DNA from: Amblyomma americanum
Taxonomy: Eukaryota; Arthropoda; Arachnida; Ixodida; Ixodidae
DNA length: 64,000 nt
Direction: 5' to 3'
NCBI RefSeq assembly: GCF_052857255.1
Contig: NC_135497.1
Span: 351,024,622 to 351,088,621 of the forward strand
The notes beneath the pieces were generated by a model that saw only the letters and a program-made list of their open reading frames with translations, was not told the origin of the DNA and ran no database searches. The position numbers and the translations under genes are program-made. This document shows, piece after piece, positions 10,313 through 50,300 of the stretch (the stretch's first letter is position 1; each line of letters opens with the position of its first letter).

Positions 10313-11128
10313 TTCATCAACAAAAACTAATTAGGTATGCTCTCTCTTGATGGAGAGGTCTCCGTCTTGGGATTTGGGGAAAATTTAGAACAGCGGAGGG
10401 AGTGTTTGCTGCCCCCCCCCCCCCATTTAGGCACTCCTGCCGATGCTCAAGAAGCTACAAGTCCGAGCGTGGATAACATTGTTGAAAACAAAATAATGCA
10501 ACACATTTTCGTATTTTTTGTCTCCTTTTAGACTCATTTCAGGAGTTTTAAAAAAATTGGGTTTTTTTTTTCTTTTTAAAAAACACTCCTACATTAAAGA
10601 AATGAGATTTAAGGAAATACTTATTGCACTTCTCTAAATTATACAAAAATGAAAGTCTAAACTCTTTTCGCATCTGGATGCTTAGCTATTGTGCAAATTT
10701 GAAGATGTGCTTTATATTTGCAGAGAAAAAATTAATGAAAATATCCTCGTTTGAGCCGTACGTCACTTTTTCCAGTAAGCAACTTCCTCAAAATGGCGGA
10801 AATAAGCCTGACATATTCCTTCTCACCTGTACATTTCGCATGAAAAATATATCAGTCATGGCTTTAATATCTCGATTCTTAGTCATTACAAATTTGCGAA
10901 ATAGAGCTGTGCTTGAAAACACTGCCTCTGCCACGTCATTTATTTTTTCTCCATAAATATTACCATTTTCAGGAAACGAAATTCACTGCTGGTCTACTGA
11001 ATAATGTGTGCATTATATAAAATAATCAAGAATATTAAAAATTTCAAATATTTGGGCAGTTTGATCTCATGGAATCACTTCGGTACAGTTTTTATTATAG
11101 CATTGCAATTTCTATCCTAGCTGCAAAA
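10313..11128. other. AT-rich intergenic stretch
   Basis: Contains a poly-C run at about 10411-10423 and an A/T-rich imperfect palindrome at about 10530-10590. No coding exon or RNA is recognised. Confidence 0.4.
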
Positions 11129-11373
11129 GGCTGCGGCGGTGGCTCAGTGGTTACGGCCGCTCGGCTGCTGACCCAAAAGACATGGGCAATGTGGGTTCGA
11201 TCCCGGCCACGGAGGCCGAATTTCGACGGAGGCGAAATTCTGGAGGCCCATGTACTGTGCAATGTCAGTGCGCCTTAAAGAACCCCATTGGTTGAAATTT
11301 TTAAAAGCCCTTCACTACGGCGCCCCTCATAGCCAGAGTCACTTTTGGACGTTAAACCCCCATAAAAATAAAG
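11129..11373 (+). mobile_element. Ruka-like SINE, near full length
   Basis: Same architecture as 8458-8696. The head is GCGGCGGTGGCTCAGTGGTT, the B box TGGGTTCGATCCC, and the body AATGTCAGTGCGCC. The tail CATAGCCAGAGTCAC ... CCCCATAAAAATAAAG ends in an A-rich run. It has more substitutions and a 5-6 bp insertion in the anticodon-loop region, so it is older. No clear TSD. Confidence 0.8.
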
Positions 11374-12300
11374 TACCCAAGCAGCAAAATACAAACTACG
11401 CTCAGTTTCATACAATATGCAGTGAGCGCTGCTAGGGTAGCTAATGCTACCAAAGCTAGCGTGCCGTTCATGAAGGCTATCCATGTCCAAGTAGTAGTTT
11501 GTGCAAATTTACCCCATGGTTTTACCTCGTCACATTTTCATCCCGGGACACATATTCAGAGAACGATGTGGCGCTAGGATACGAGGCTAGTAGGGCAAAT
11601 CCCTCAAGCTCCGTCCGCACCTACTAAAGTGCAAAAAATGGCCCAAACACAGCCTCACAGCTTCGACCGCGATTCCCCCAATGCTTTGTCGTCGTCTAAT
11701 TGTTTTACGGGCGCACCGCTAGTTTGTTGTGCATGACGGCCAAAGAACAGATGATTAATTTTAGAAACCTGGGGACTCAAAATGGAGCCATGTTCATGTT
11801 GCACCACTGGAGACAACCAGATTTCTGCTCTCACACACACCTCAGTGCCAACCCATGCACACCTTTTACAAGTAGACAAGAGAAATTGCTGCAGAGCTTA
11901 TCCAGACACCACCAGTATAGGCAATTGTATGTCTATTGCACACATTTTCAAAGGCAGTTCAGCACTGTTGCACAGAACAGTTTGTAGAGTTATGGCAGTT
12001 TCAACAGCCTTTGAGAATTATTTTTAGCCATGAGAAATTATCCTAAAGGAAAACCCCTACTTGTTCCACATGCGCAACTGTCAGTACCATTCAGGCATTC
12101 CCACAACTTTCGACCCTCCCGTGGTTATTAGAGTACCATGCATAGGCACGGGTTCCTTGCATGCTCAAATTTTTACCAATGCATGCTATGTGCTGCAATG
12201 AGCACCAGTAATTCCTACAGATCGCTGCAAGACAAATGGTTTCTAATGAAATGGCTGCAGCTATTTGAATTCAGCAGACGGTATAGGAATAAAAAACAGA
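11374..12300. other. Intergenic stretch 3' of UBE2D
   Basis: Holds the first copy of the 145-bp dispersed repeat (11911-12054). No gene is recognised up to the UBE2D polyadenylation signal. Confidence 0.4.
11911..12054 (+). repeat. Dispersed repeat R1, copy 1
   Basis: Matches 13193-13344 in the same orientation. Shared words include ACCAGTATAGGCAATT, AGGCAGTTCAGCA, CAGAACAGTTTGTAG and TTAGCCATGAGAAATTATCC. Copy 2 has small insertions. The family is unknown. Confidence 0.75.
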
Positions 12301-12317
12301 CAACTGTAAAAGATGAC

Positions 12318-12323
12318 TTTATT
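12318..12323 (-). terminator. Probable UBE2D polyadenylation signal
   Basis: TTTATT on the plus strand is AATAAA on the gene strand, 136 bp past the stop codon. It implies a short 3' UTR of roughly 150-165 bases. Longer isoforms cannot be excluded. Confidence 0.6.
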
Positions 12324-12458
12324 TACACAAAGCACAGACTTCCAAAGCAGTGGCTGACGTTCTCTTTTGCACTACTATAGGGTTTTTTTTTAAGCCCCTT
12401 GAGTGGGGATACAAAGAATGTTGAGAAAAAAAAAAAGGCCAGGAAAATCATCTTAGAG

Positions 12459-39837
<27,379 letters not shown>

Positions 39838-40207
39838 GACAAGTAAGCCTACCCCGCTGATTCCGACTGCTAAACAATCGTCGCCCTGTGCGCAGCGGCG
39901 GACTTGCGCGTGCTAACTGTTCCTAATGATTTTATTGCAGACGACTTAATAACACTTTATTAAGGCAAAAAATACAATAAATTATAACAACTTTTTAAAG
40001 CATTATTTGGGCGTTTTTTATTTTAAATATTGTTATTTAATGTTTCGCTATCTCACGCGCCTCCGCGTATCGCGCGGTGCGTAGTGCAGCGTGCAGCATG
40101 CTGCAGCAGCTGTATTGTTGAGTTAGTTTTAAGTGTTGACTCGGTGAGATCGCCGCTAACATTCCGCTTGCTTTGCATACTTGTTGAGACGGGTGTCATC
40201 GGACCAA
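39838..40207. promoter_or_regulatory. Bidirectional promoter interval between UBE2D and CISD1
   Basis: The two start codons are divergent and 370 bp apart. CpG-containing words cluster on both sides (GTCGCCCTGTGCGCAGCGGC near 39880 and GCGCCTCCGCGTATCGCGCG near 40060). AT-rich sequence lies between them at 39920-40040. No well-placed TATA box is evident for either gene, as in many housekeeping divergent promoters. Transcription starts cannot be fixed from sequence alone. Confidence 0.65.
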
Positions 40208-40211
40208 ATGA
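40208..40211 (+). CDS. CISD1: CISD1 exon 1, coding part (ATG plus one base)
   Basis: ATGA followed by donor GTAAGC. Spliced to GCACAAAG at 49017 it gives ATG AGC ACA AAG, an N terminus of the right length for CISD1. No other in-frame ATG precedes the membrane segment in exon 2, which supports this start. Confidence 0.8.
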
Positions 40212-43200
40212 GTAAGCTTTTCTCACCTAATAACGCTAACTCGATTCTCTGTTCCATACATCTGTTTGTTGAAACTTAGGAAACTTCTGTTTACAAAGTT
40301 TGACCCCGCGAGAGTTCGTGTAGTTTCATTATCGTAGTGTAAAGTTTCAGCGGGGTGCACGGCGCAACCACGGTTAGGTAATTACAATTTAGAAGCATTA
40401 AGCTTCATATGCAGGGTTGAAAATAATGCATCGGCGCTCGGTATCTGTTTTTAGTGATTAGTCTCGGTGCACTGTTATGCCCGCTCAGACTCCTGAACCC
40501 TGTCTCGGAAAGCCTACTTGGGAGGGACCAAAATAGTAATTGTGGGTTTCACGTGCCTGTACCGATGCACAAGGTATGAGAACAAACAGAAACCTTGATG
40601 GACAGGACTTTATGCGGCGTTGGCTACTTCAGGCACCGCCAACTAATTTTTGTAGGAATTGCACAACGGAACCAGGCGTGGCGTACGTATCTCCTACGCT
40701 AGTTTATTCGCAGTAATATATGAAGGACGCATGCGGCCTGTTAAAAAAATATTAATAGACGTGGGGCAGGTCCGCTCCTTTAGTCCGGTCTTTTTTCGTT
40801 GTAAGTACCTTTTCCTGCAGGTAGTGTTCGGCCATGGGGGACTATTCGTGCTTCGTGCACGCACGTGAAAGTGAGCTACCAGGAAGACTGATTAAAAGCA
40901 GTCATAAAAGTTGTGCGAAACGCCTATAGACACCCGTAATGAAATGTAGGGCTCTTAGCAAACGTACTGAGACATTAGATTGCTCAGATCGACAACTAGG
41001 TCGACGGCAGGCACTTCCACGACCTCATTTGTCGCCACACGAGTCTCTGTGCGCCGTGAGCACCTGTGCTGGCTGGTCCGTTGTTTCCGCTTTTTGCCCA
41101 GCCTATAGTTTACGGCTGTGCAATTGCTGCAATTGCACAGTCCTCTTACCGTTGAGCCGCCGCAAAAATTGCACGTTTCTTTTTTTGCGTGTGTGTGTGT
41201 GTGTGTCCGCATTAAATAAGTTCTCGCCCTAATTGAGCTCTGCTCCGTCGCACCTTGGGCTAAAAGTTGCTGCCATTATCAGATTGTATAACCGCTACTG
41301 TGACTTGTACAACACAAAGCTAAAAAGATTGCAGCCAGTTTTGCAATGTTGGCACTGTGCAACAGACATTTAAGGTCAGTTACCCTGCTGGGTGTCACTT
41401 GTGCAGTGCATCCAGTTGGTCGATTAAATCCTGCATAATTTTTGCATTATGGATTAAGCAGCCGTGGCAGACGAGAAGGACACACAACTAAAATTTGTGT
41501 TTGAGCTAAGAGGGCAGCACAAAAATGACACTGAAGACAGGATGGACGCTGACTACCAACTGTTTATTCTGAAGCAACCCAGCACATTATAAAGCCATAA
41601 CACAGACCATGTGTCAATCAGAGAGTCAATGAAGTCCCAAGGCAAAAGGGGGAAAAAAAAAAAGAATAGTGAGGCCAAAGGGTGGTATCGAGAAAACAAT
41701 AAAAGGCATCGCAAGCAAGCATGAAAAAGCACTAACAACTGCAAAGCAAAAGTAGAGTCACATGCTAAAAGCAGATAAAAGCTTATACAATGTTTAGGAA
41801 GGCCAACAACTAACTCAACTAAACAGTAAACACATGAATAAACCATAACCAGGAGACAATGCAAGTAGATCTAGAATTTTCTAAAACCATCAGCGCAAAG
41901 GCATAGTCAGACAGGTAAAAGGGACCAGCATTCAAACATCATGGAAGGCATTGAAAATGCCAGTAAAACACCTGGCACCATGAGGACAAGGACAAATACA
42001 TTAAAAATGTGTCCGTGAAGATGAAACATACGAAAAAACATTAAAAGCAGCTAGTGCACTGGTCATGCGCATCGAGGGAAGAGGAACTGCATCCACATAA
42101 GCGTGTGTGTGCATGATCAAGGAAACGGAAAAAATTTAGGCATGATCCAAGAAACACAATTCTTTTTCGGGCAGTGAAACTGATGGTGTATCGAAACACA
42201 AGTCACCTGCCTTCGTAATGTGATAAGCCTCAGTCACTTCCCTTTTCTGTTCTTTGCTCGCTGATAAAGGCTTTCAGGTCTGGTCACGCTGATTGCAGTA
42301 GTCAGAATGATGTGCCAGGCGCTTTACAGACATTCTCGATGCCTTCCGTGATGGTTGAACATTGGTCCCTTTTACCTGTCTGGCTCTGCCTTTTTTTGCT
42401 TTGATGGTTCTAGCGAATTTTAGCTCTTTTCAGATTCCCTCCTTATTATGACTTATTCTTGTTTTTACTGTTTAGCCACATTATTTCTTGTCCTTCCTAA
42501 ATACTGTATAAGCTTTTATCTGTCTTATCACAAAATCACTAGTGGCCTCCTAACCTGGAAAATACCGGTGTGTGGCGAAGCCTCTGAAGGTGGTCACGTG
42601 GTGCAGGAAATGGGCGAGAAATAAGCGAGACTTTGAATGAAGGTGACCTTGGCCAATGTGGAGAAATAAAATAAATATTGCTGCGACTGGGTTTCGAGCC
42701 CGCAGCAGAGCAAACTGATCAGCTTCGCTAGTCACTGTTTGAGAGCACTATGCTATCGCTCATGCTCAATCGCGCCTCGTGTTAAACTGCAACACACACT
42801 CGCACTGTGCATTGCATCTCGTCGCCTTCGTCAACTTCCATCTGGGCACAAGTCATGAAAGGAAAGGAAATGCACTTTAAATCGCGCTTCCAGGTGCGTG
42901 GTATTGGTGTCCTCCTACAAATACCTGCTTTCCGCACAATATTTCATGGTTAGCAATGCTAAACTGTCAGCAATTTTTTTAGAATGCGACTCTGCTTTTG
43001 CTTTGCTGTTTTTAGTGCTTTTTCATGCTCGCTTGCCATGCTTTTTGTTTTCTTGACACCACCCTTTGGCCTCACTATTGTTAGCCATGTAGGGGGAAAA
43101 AAACCATACTTCTCTTCTTCTTCTTGTTCTCCTTTTCTTTTTTTTAACTTTTGCCCTGGGGCTTCATTGGCTCCCTGATTGACACATGGTCTGTGTTATG

Positions 43201-44318
43201 GCTTTATAATGTGCTGGGTTGCTTGGGAATAAGCAGTTGGTGGTCAGCGCCCGACCTGTCTTCAGTGTTACTTCTGCGTTCTGCATCATTTTTGCACTGC
43301 CCTCTTGTGATCCAACGCACAACTGCCTTCTCGTCTATGTCCATCGTCTGCCAGCGCTGTGCATTCCATAATGACGGAACTCAACCAGCTAGCCCCGCAA
43401 TGCACCCTGCTCAATCTTGACATATTTGCGTTTTGGTGAGGAAGAGCTTGGGCATGCTTTTTGCAGTTCTTTAATGTGGGCATTAGTAATCACTTGCGCA
43501 GGCGGCCACTGTTGGAGCTGGTTTGTTTGATTCATTGCAACAAAAGGCAGCAACTCTAATTTCGTAGGCTAAGTTTTATGCTTCTTTGTGATTGCATGAA
43601 TGTTATTTGTAATGATTCCTTGTCGTCCAGCATAGTGCTCATGGGGTCTACTTACCTAACATAAATGTGGCGCATCACTTGGTTTCAGGTTGTTTCTAAC
43701 AGTGGGAGCCTAGAGACACTAGGATTTTTTTTTTTCTCTTTAGCTTTACACATGTGGAGAGTTCGGGCTCCGATTTAAAAAGCTGATTTACCAAAGGAAA
43801 AATTGTTGGTTGGACAATTCTTCGAATTGGGCAACTATCCCATTCGCAGCGTGGATAATTCATTAAGACTGTCCGCCAGTGAGGCATTGTCAAATATAGC
43901 CTGATGGGATGTTTCAGAGAACAGCCAAAGCTGTAGTAAAAAATAAGAAGGAAGGTGGCTAGCCAGACTGCTGTTTTTAACGCAGTAGCTGTATCAGGTA
44001 CTACCTCGATGGAAAGAAACTCAAACAACCCGGCGCCAACACGCCCCGCTGTTGGAATTTATTTTCATTGCACTTTTACCTAGGTGGTACAAAAAAGACG
44101 TTACAGTCATCCTAGAATGTATCATGGACGAGTCTAGAGTCTTTTTGCTATCACCGAAGTAAAAGCGCGGTGAAAAGAAATTGAAACAGCGGAGCGTGTT
44201 GGCGAAGGGTTGTTCGCGTTTCTTTTCAATGACGTAGTACATTTTTCGGAGTTTATGGCTTCATTTTGCAGTGGGCGTGGTGATGGCGGTGTTGTGGCAG
44301 TAGTAGTAGTAGTAGTTC

Positions 44319-44371
<53 letters not shown>

Positions 44372-47300
44372 ATAATTTGTCGTCTGTAAGAGAACTCAAT
44401 GATACCGCAAATGTGGGTTATTTAACATGATCACAGCCTGATTATTCAGAATAGAGCATTACTGTGTTCACCTGCTGGCCTAGGTGCTGTGTATTTTTTT
44501 TCCTAGCCAAAGCATACATGACTGAGCACATGAGTGAGCATGACTCTTGCTACAGCCAGCAAACTCCAGATACTTTTTCCTCTTTGTGGAGTACTGATGC
44601 TCCACTTGTTAACAGTTCATTTCGTAACCTGGCAGTAAAACTTGAGGGAGGTGTTCAGGTATGCTTCATTTGTTTTCTTCTCTGGTTGGGTGTGTTGCGA
44701 TTGGTATGTTGGTTATTTCATGTTGGGTTTCTGTGGGCTTAGCTCTGTATACAAAATTATAAGCTTTTCCGTGGTGCTTTCTGTCTTCCTTTGCACTTTA
44801 TTAAATTTGAAATTGTCAATTTCAGTTTCCTCTGATAGAAGTTGCGAAACATGCCGTACACTTCAGAAGCTTACAATTACAGTAAAACCTCGTTGATACA
44901 TTCCCGGTTCATACGATTTCCCGGTTCGTATGTATAAAATTGCGGACATTAAAAATGTCCCGGTTAATATGTTCGCGGCAAACACTTATTTCCCGGCTAC
45001 TACGTTTAAAATTTTGTCAAATTGTGGTCGTATAATACAGTTATTGACCAAATGCACATGTGCAAACATACAAGTGGGCCGAACGAGAGGGCACGCGACA
45101 TGTGTTTTGTGGCAGTCGCCCGCCGTGGTGGCTTGCCTGCAGTGCCTCGATGCATCGAGGCGAAGCAACATTACCACCTCCAAGAACAAAAAATAAAAAA
45201 CGCCGCGCTAGCATTCGCGGCGGCCGCTTCTGCGGGGACGCGATATGAAGAGGAGAAACGTTGAGGTTTCTTCGCGGTGCATAAGGGAAAGGAGGCGAAG
45301 CTTCTACGAACTACAGCGATGCGCCTATGTACGAACGGGCCGGATCTGGGAAACGCAGCTTAAAAAGAAAAAAACACCGCGGCAATCAGCCGCCTCGATG
45401 GCTTTCCCACAGTACTTTGGCGCAAAGGGGCGAGGCATCCTAAAATGACAAAGAAGAGATTTTGGTTATTTTCGTCACTGCCGTCGGCGTACCGGATGCG
45501 TTACGAATTTCCTCCCGCGCTAAAGAAAGCGCGAACGCGGACTGAATTCAGCGAGCACTGGTATAGGATCTGTTCAGCTCTTGTGCCAAGAAATGCCAAT
45601 CGACATTGTTATAAAGTGAAATTGTCAATAAATGTCTTTTTACCTCATTAAACAGTTACATTTCTCAAAATCAGGCGGTTTGGATCATACGTTTTCTCGG
45701 ATAATACGTTTTTCCCGCAATTAAAAAACTGTATCAACGAGGTTTTACTCTATTTACCCTCCAACACTGGAAACAGACTTGTTTGCCCGACTTTCAGCTC
45801 AAATGCACAAGTACACTGGGAATTTGGATGCAGTATGTGTATGCTATGCAGTGGAGACACAGTATGGTGCCATTTACGGATGAGGTCAGCTCTCAGTTTT
45901 AAAGCCAAACGTAATCAGTTAAAATTTCTATTTCACATGATCAGAGTTGGTGTATCTAATGGATTTTGCTGCATATTTTTATCTGGAGGGCCTTATTGCT
46001 CAATTTGGTACTTAATTTCAGGAAAAGGCCAATTTTTGGAAGTAGTAATATATTTTATGAACTGTTCATTTTGTGAACATTAATATATTTCTGTTCTAAA
46101 CTACAGCAACAGCCGAAGTCGGATAAATCTTATCAAGTGGATAGGAAGTTCACAACATTCATTTAAAAATGTTCTGACAGTGTATTGTTTTGTGCTTTTC
46201 GGTTGGATAGAACAGCAAAAAAAAAAAAAATGACATGGGATGGTTGTTGGCATCATATGGAATAATGCAAGAGCAGTACCTGAAAGTAAATTTGGAGTCT
46301 GGCTTTGCTGAAATTTTTTTATAACTTGCCTAGTTTTGCTGCTCTGCAGAAGGAGTGCTTGCTTAGTAAATAAATTTCTTCAGAAAAAAAATGTTTTGGG
46401 AGAAGTTTTGTAGCGCAGTAGCAAACATCGTTTTTTTTTTTTAATCAATCGATCATTGTCAGTAATAGGGCCTAAGATGGTTGGCATTGAATGATCTGTC
46501 TTTGTTAATGTGTACAAAAGAAGCTGGCAGTCTTTGAAAGCAACTGTTGACTTTCGCATACATATCCTAACAGCCCCTCACCTTCCTATCCTTGGCTGGT
46601 GGTCTGCGGTATTGTGAGCTTGGTGGGCATGAGTAATAAGCTGTGCCAATACCATGACCACTGCATCGCTCAACATTGTTGCTTTTCTTTCTTTTACAAA
46701 AATAGAGCTGCTGACTAACATTGCTTTGGTGACACAATATTGAAATGGCTGCAAATGTTGAGGTAAAAAGGGCACATGTTTTCTGGGCGACAAGAACGAA
46801 CAAGTTCTGAGCCATGCATGCTCTGAATTTTACTTGTTTAAGCCCGCTTTTACTGGATGCAAAATACTCTAATGCTGTGCTTACCATTGCACGGAGTTCT
46901 AAAAGAAATGAGGGGTGCTGACTAAGCTGTACTTTGCATTAAAGGAAGTGCTTGCTGGTGTGCTTTTATTCTCAAGTAGAAAAAGCAGCAGAATCTTTAG
47001 TATTCTATGTTTGCATGCACATGAAAGAGCCACCAAACAAAGTGCTGCCATTCTTTGTTTGGCAATATAGCTACTAATACGTTCTTTATTGTAATCCTGG
47101 CTATTGAAGCAGGCTGGTTTAAGTGCTGTAGTGAGTTAAAACTAAGTATCAGCATTTATATTGGCGGTTTTTTCACGTGTCATGTGAATTAAACATCAAC
47201 TACGCGTCACAGCCATTGTTCGGTTGATGAAACTGAAACAGCGTCAAGAAGAAATTCAATTATAAATTATTTAGCGGTTGTAGGCAAATACCGTGGGGTG

Positions 47301-50300
47301 CGCTGTGTATACCTAGAGCGTCAGTTGAAAGAAAACACGCAAGCTAAAATTTGGTGTCTATAGTCCTTTAAGAAAACTTATATTAACAATACAGCATGCA
47401 AGAAATGCATTGTTCGCATTAAAAGAATATGAAAGTGCATGATTCCTTTTTGTGAAGCCATGTTAGATATTTTTGTACACGTGTCGACAGTATGAAAATG
47501 GGCACTTAGCATTTAAGAACAAAATTAATTTTTACTTCTGCAGCAGACTTGACACACTGTGGCAGCGATTTTCGAAGCCCTAATCCCTGTGCATCGTCGC
47601 CCACTGCTAGGCCACCCATAAATTTTCTTCAGTGCGATGTGACTCACCAATGAGTCACACGCAAAGCCATCTTCTTGGAACGGCGAACAGATCATAACAA
47701 CTGTAGCTTCTACTGCACAGGCGTGCAGGGTGCTGCGCCATTCAGTAATTTCAGGATGTTATTTTGAGCGCTGTTTCAGTGAGTTTGCTGGCGTCTTGTT
47801 GCAACTGCGCACCTCACCTGGTGACAGCGAAATTAGTGCGAGCCACGAGCAAGTACTATGTGCAAGGGGTGGCCACATGATCACGGACACTGTGTTGACA
47901 GTAGCTACTACTAAGTGGATGCCAGGAACCTTTGTCTTAAGAGCTAGCACTAAAATAACACTGTTTCTTACCCATACTTGAGGAGCAATTGTTGACAGTA
48001 TGGTATTAGTGCTGCCTTTCATATTGCTTTGATTCATACACTGGCATGCACTGCATTTTTATTTTCCCTCTGTTTATATGAATACAGGGCCCACATTCTA
48101 ATTTCGATTCCTCATGGGACTTAAAGCGTTTGGTGATTGGATGAAGTAGTGAAGGCAGTTACGCTCAGTTGCTACTAAAAGTGCCATGGTGCACGCACAC
48201 CATCTGTACCGTAGTTATAGAAAACCTGAATTTTGGCTGCAGTTTCATTAGCTCTGAACTAAAACACACTACATTCAAAACTTTATATGTACAGTCCTGG
48301 CCATAGTAATACAGCGTATGCTTCGGCAGTCAAGCTCGTTTCATTCCTTACAGCATGAAAATTGACAATTTATACATATAGTGGCACATGCTATTAGTAC
48401 GCTCGCTATGAACCCAAGGAACTATCATACCTTCTCCACAAAACGCATGAGAAAATTTGAAACGCTGAAGTGTGCTCTGCAATATTTTGACCACACCTGT
48501 ACTTGATGCTTTTGCCACATCTGGAGTGTGGAAGGGCATGCAGCAAGAGGTAATCACCAGCTCAAGTGCATTTTAGAGCGACCTGCATATCACTGTCTTA
48601 CATATTATTTTAATAATGTGCAATAATAATTAATTCAATAATGTATTACACATTATTTATTTCATTTTTCAAAGTGCCAAGCATAGACATTCTTATCGTA
48701 AAGAATGGTTTGACGTTGGTCTACTCTCTTGATAAAGAAAAAAAAAAGCAGGTCCAATATCTTGTTTCTGTTGGACCTTAAAAAAAATGGGGTTACAACC
48801 AGTAAGTATTCTTATTATTGTTGGCTGCCAAGTTAAATACTGTTGATGAAAACTCTTCTTCTTGCCGCCATCTTTTACGAGCATCGTTGCGTTTTGGGCG
48901 AGTTGGTTGTTCATAATGGATGGAAATGCTTGCTATGTGCGCAAAATTTCCATTCTTTGACAAGCAGGATAGCAAACTGAAGATATTGCTTCATCCATCC
49001 TTTTTTTGCATTTCAGGCACAAAGGAGTCTCTTCTTCCCTTCCTGCCATGGCTTGGCACAGCTGCCGCACTAGGCTTTGCTGTCCTTGCCTATAGGTCCT
49101 ACAGCAAAGCAAAGGGCCGAGTGAATTTGCAGATTGACATGAGTAATCCCAAAATTGTGAACTCTGTTGATATCGAGGACATCGGAAACAAAGCTGTCTT
49201 CTGCCGCTGCTGGAAGTCCAAAAAGGTAACATTAGTGCACGTAACTGTGTTTAGTGTGATGAGGACATGAGGTGAATTTCACTTGGAACTTAAAGGGACC
49301 ATGAAATGATATTTACTAAAGTCAGCAAAAGCACACAAGCAATCAGTATTCCATCATTTGTCACTGCACTGCAAAAATGTGTAAGCTTGCTTCATAAACG
49401 CAGAAGGTGTCAGCAATTAAAAATGATGCTCCTCCTCTCCCCACTGAACTCGTACATGCTGACACTCCAGAAAATAAAAATTAAGAAAGCGGGTCGGGAC
49501 TGCACCCTACAGTGCCCCATACCGCCCACATCACTTGGGCAGGCCCAATGAGAAGGCTCGCCCAGATTGCCCACTTTACATCAGCAGGGTAGGGGAAGCT
49601 AAGAATGCGTGGCGAGGTGTCACCCTAATCGGTTGTGAGCAGCAGTTTTTAAATATTGTTTGTAAATTCTAAGGTCCGTGCAGAGCTTTTAAATTTAGCT
49701 CAAATACTCGTATAAAGACCGCCTCTACAGATTTGCTACATTGGAATATAACCATCGGAATCATTTCCGGGTCCCTTCAACTCTTTCGTTACCATGGGAA
49801 TAGTGAATGTTTTTGATAGGTCTGAGGTATAATTTTTTTCCTCCAAAATATGTGAGGCGTAAAAGAGCAAAATTTACTTGAAAATGATGGCAATAGAATG
49901 TGCTTTCTGAAGACATTTATTTCAAAAATTCTTGGTGTGAATATTGCGAGAAAAACATGGCAAGCTTGCAAAAATGTTGAAAATTAAGAAAAAAATTTAA
50001 TTGACAAGACAATATTTCTTGGAGAAAAAATATTGAAAACATCTTGGAACTTACAAAATGTTTCCGTTTTGCTTATAAACTAGGTACCAAAACTTTGAAT
50101 TTATAGCTCAAACTTTTTGAGCTAGAAATTTTTTTGACACTACATGAAAAAACCACTTTCAAAGTGTCCTTGATATAAATTTTTCACATTGAGTAAAAAA
50201 TTTTCAAAATAAAATGTAATGTATCAAAATATGGCTTGATAAATGTACTTTCGACGTTATCAGTTTGAGCTAAAAATGTTTTTAAAGGGACACTGAGGAG

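Larger units (their letters stand above)
40212..49016 (+). other. CISD1 intron 1 (8.8 kb)
   Basis: Donor GTAAGC, acceptor TTGCATTTCAG. It hosts a 1.9-kb imperfect palindrome, a TAG microsatellite and a pogo-type element. In 40.3-41.4, 43.4-44.2 and 45.8-48.9 kb no coding or RNA feature was recognised. Confidence 0.8.

Noticed and set aside
10530..10590. A/T-rich imperfect palindrome
   Set aside because: Mostly A and T runs, so pairing is expected by composition.
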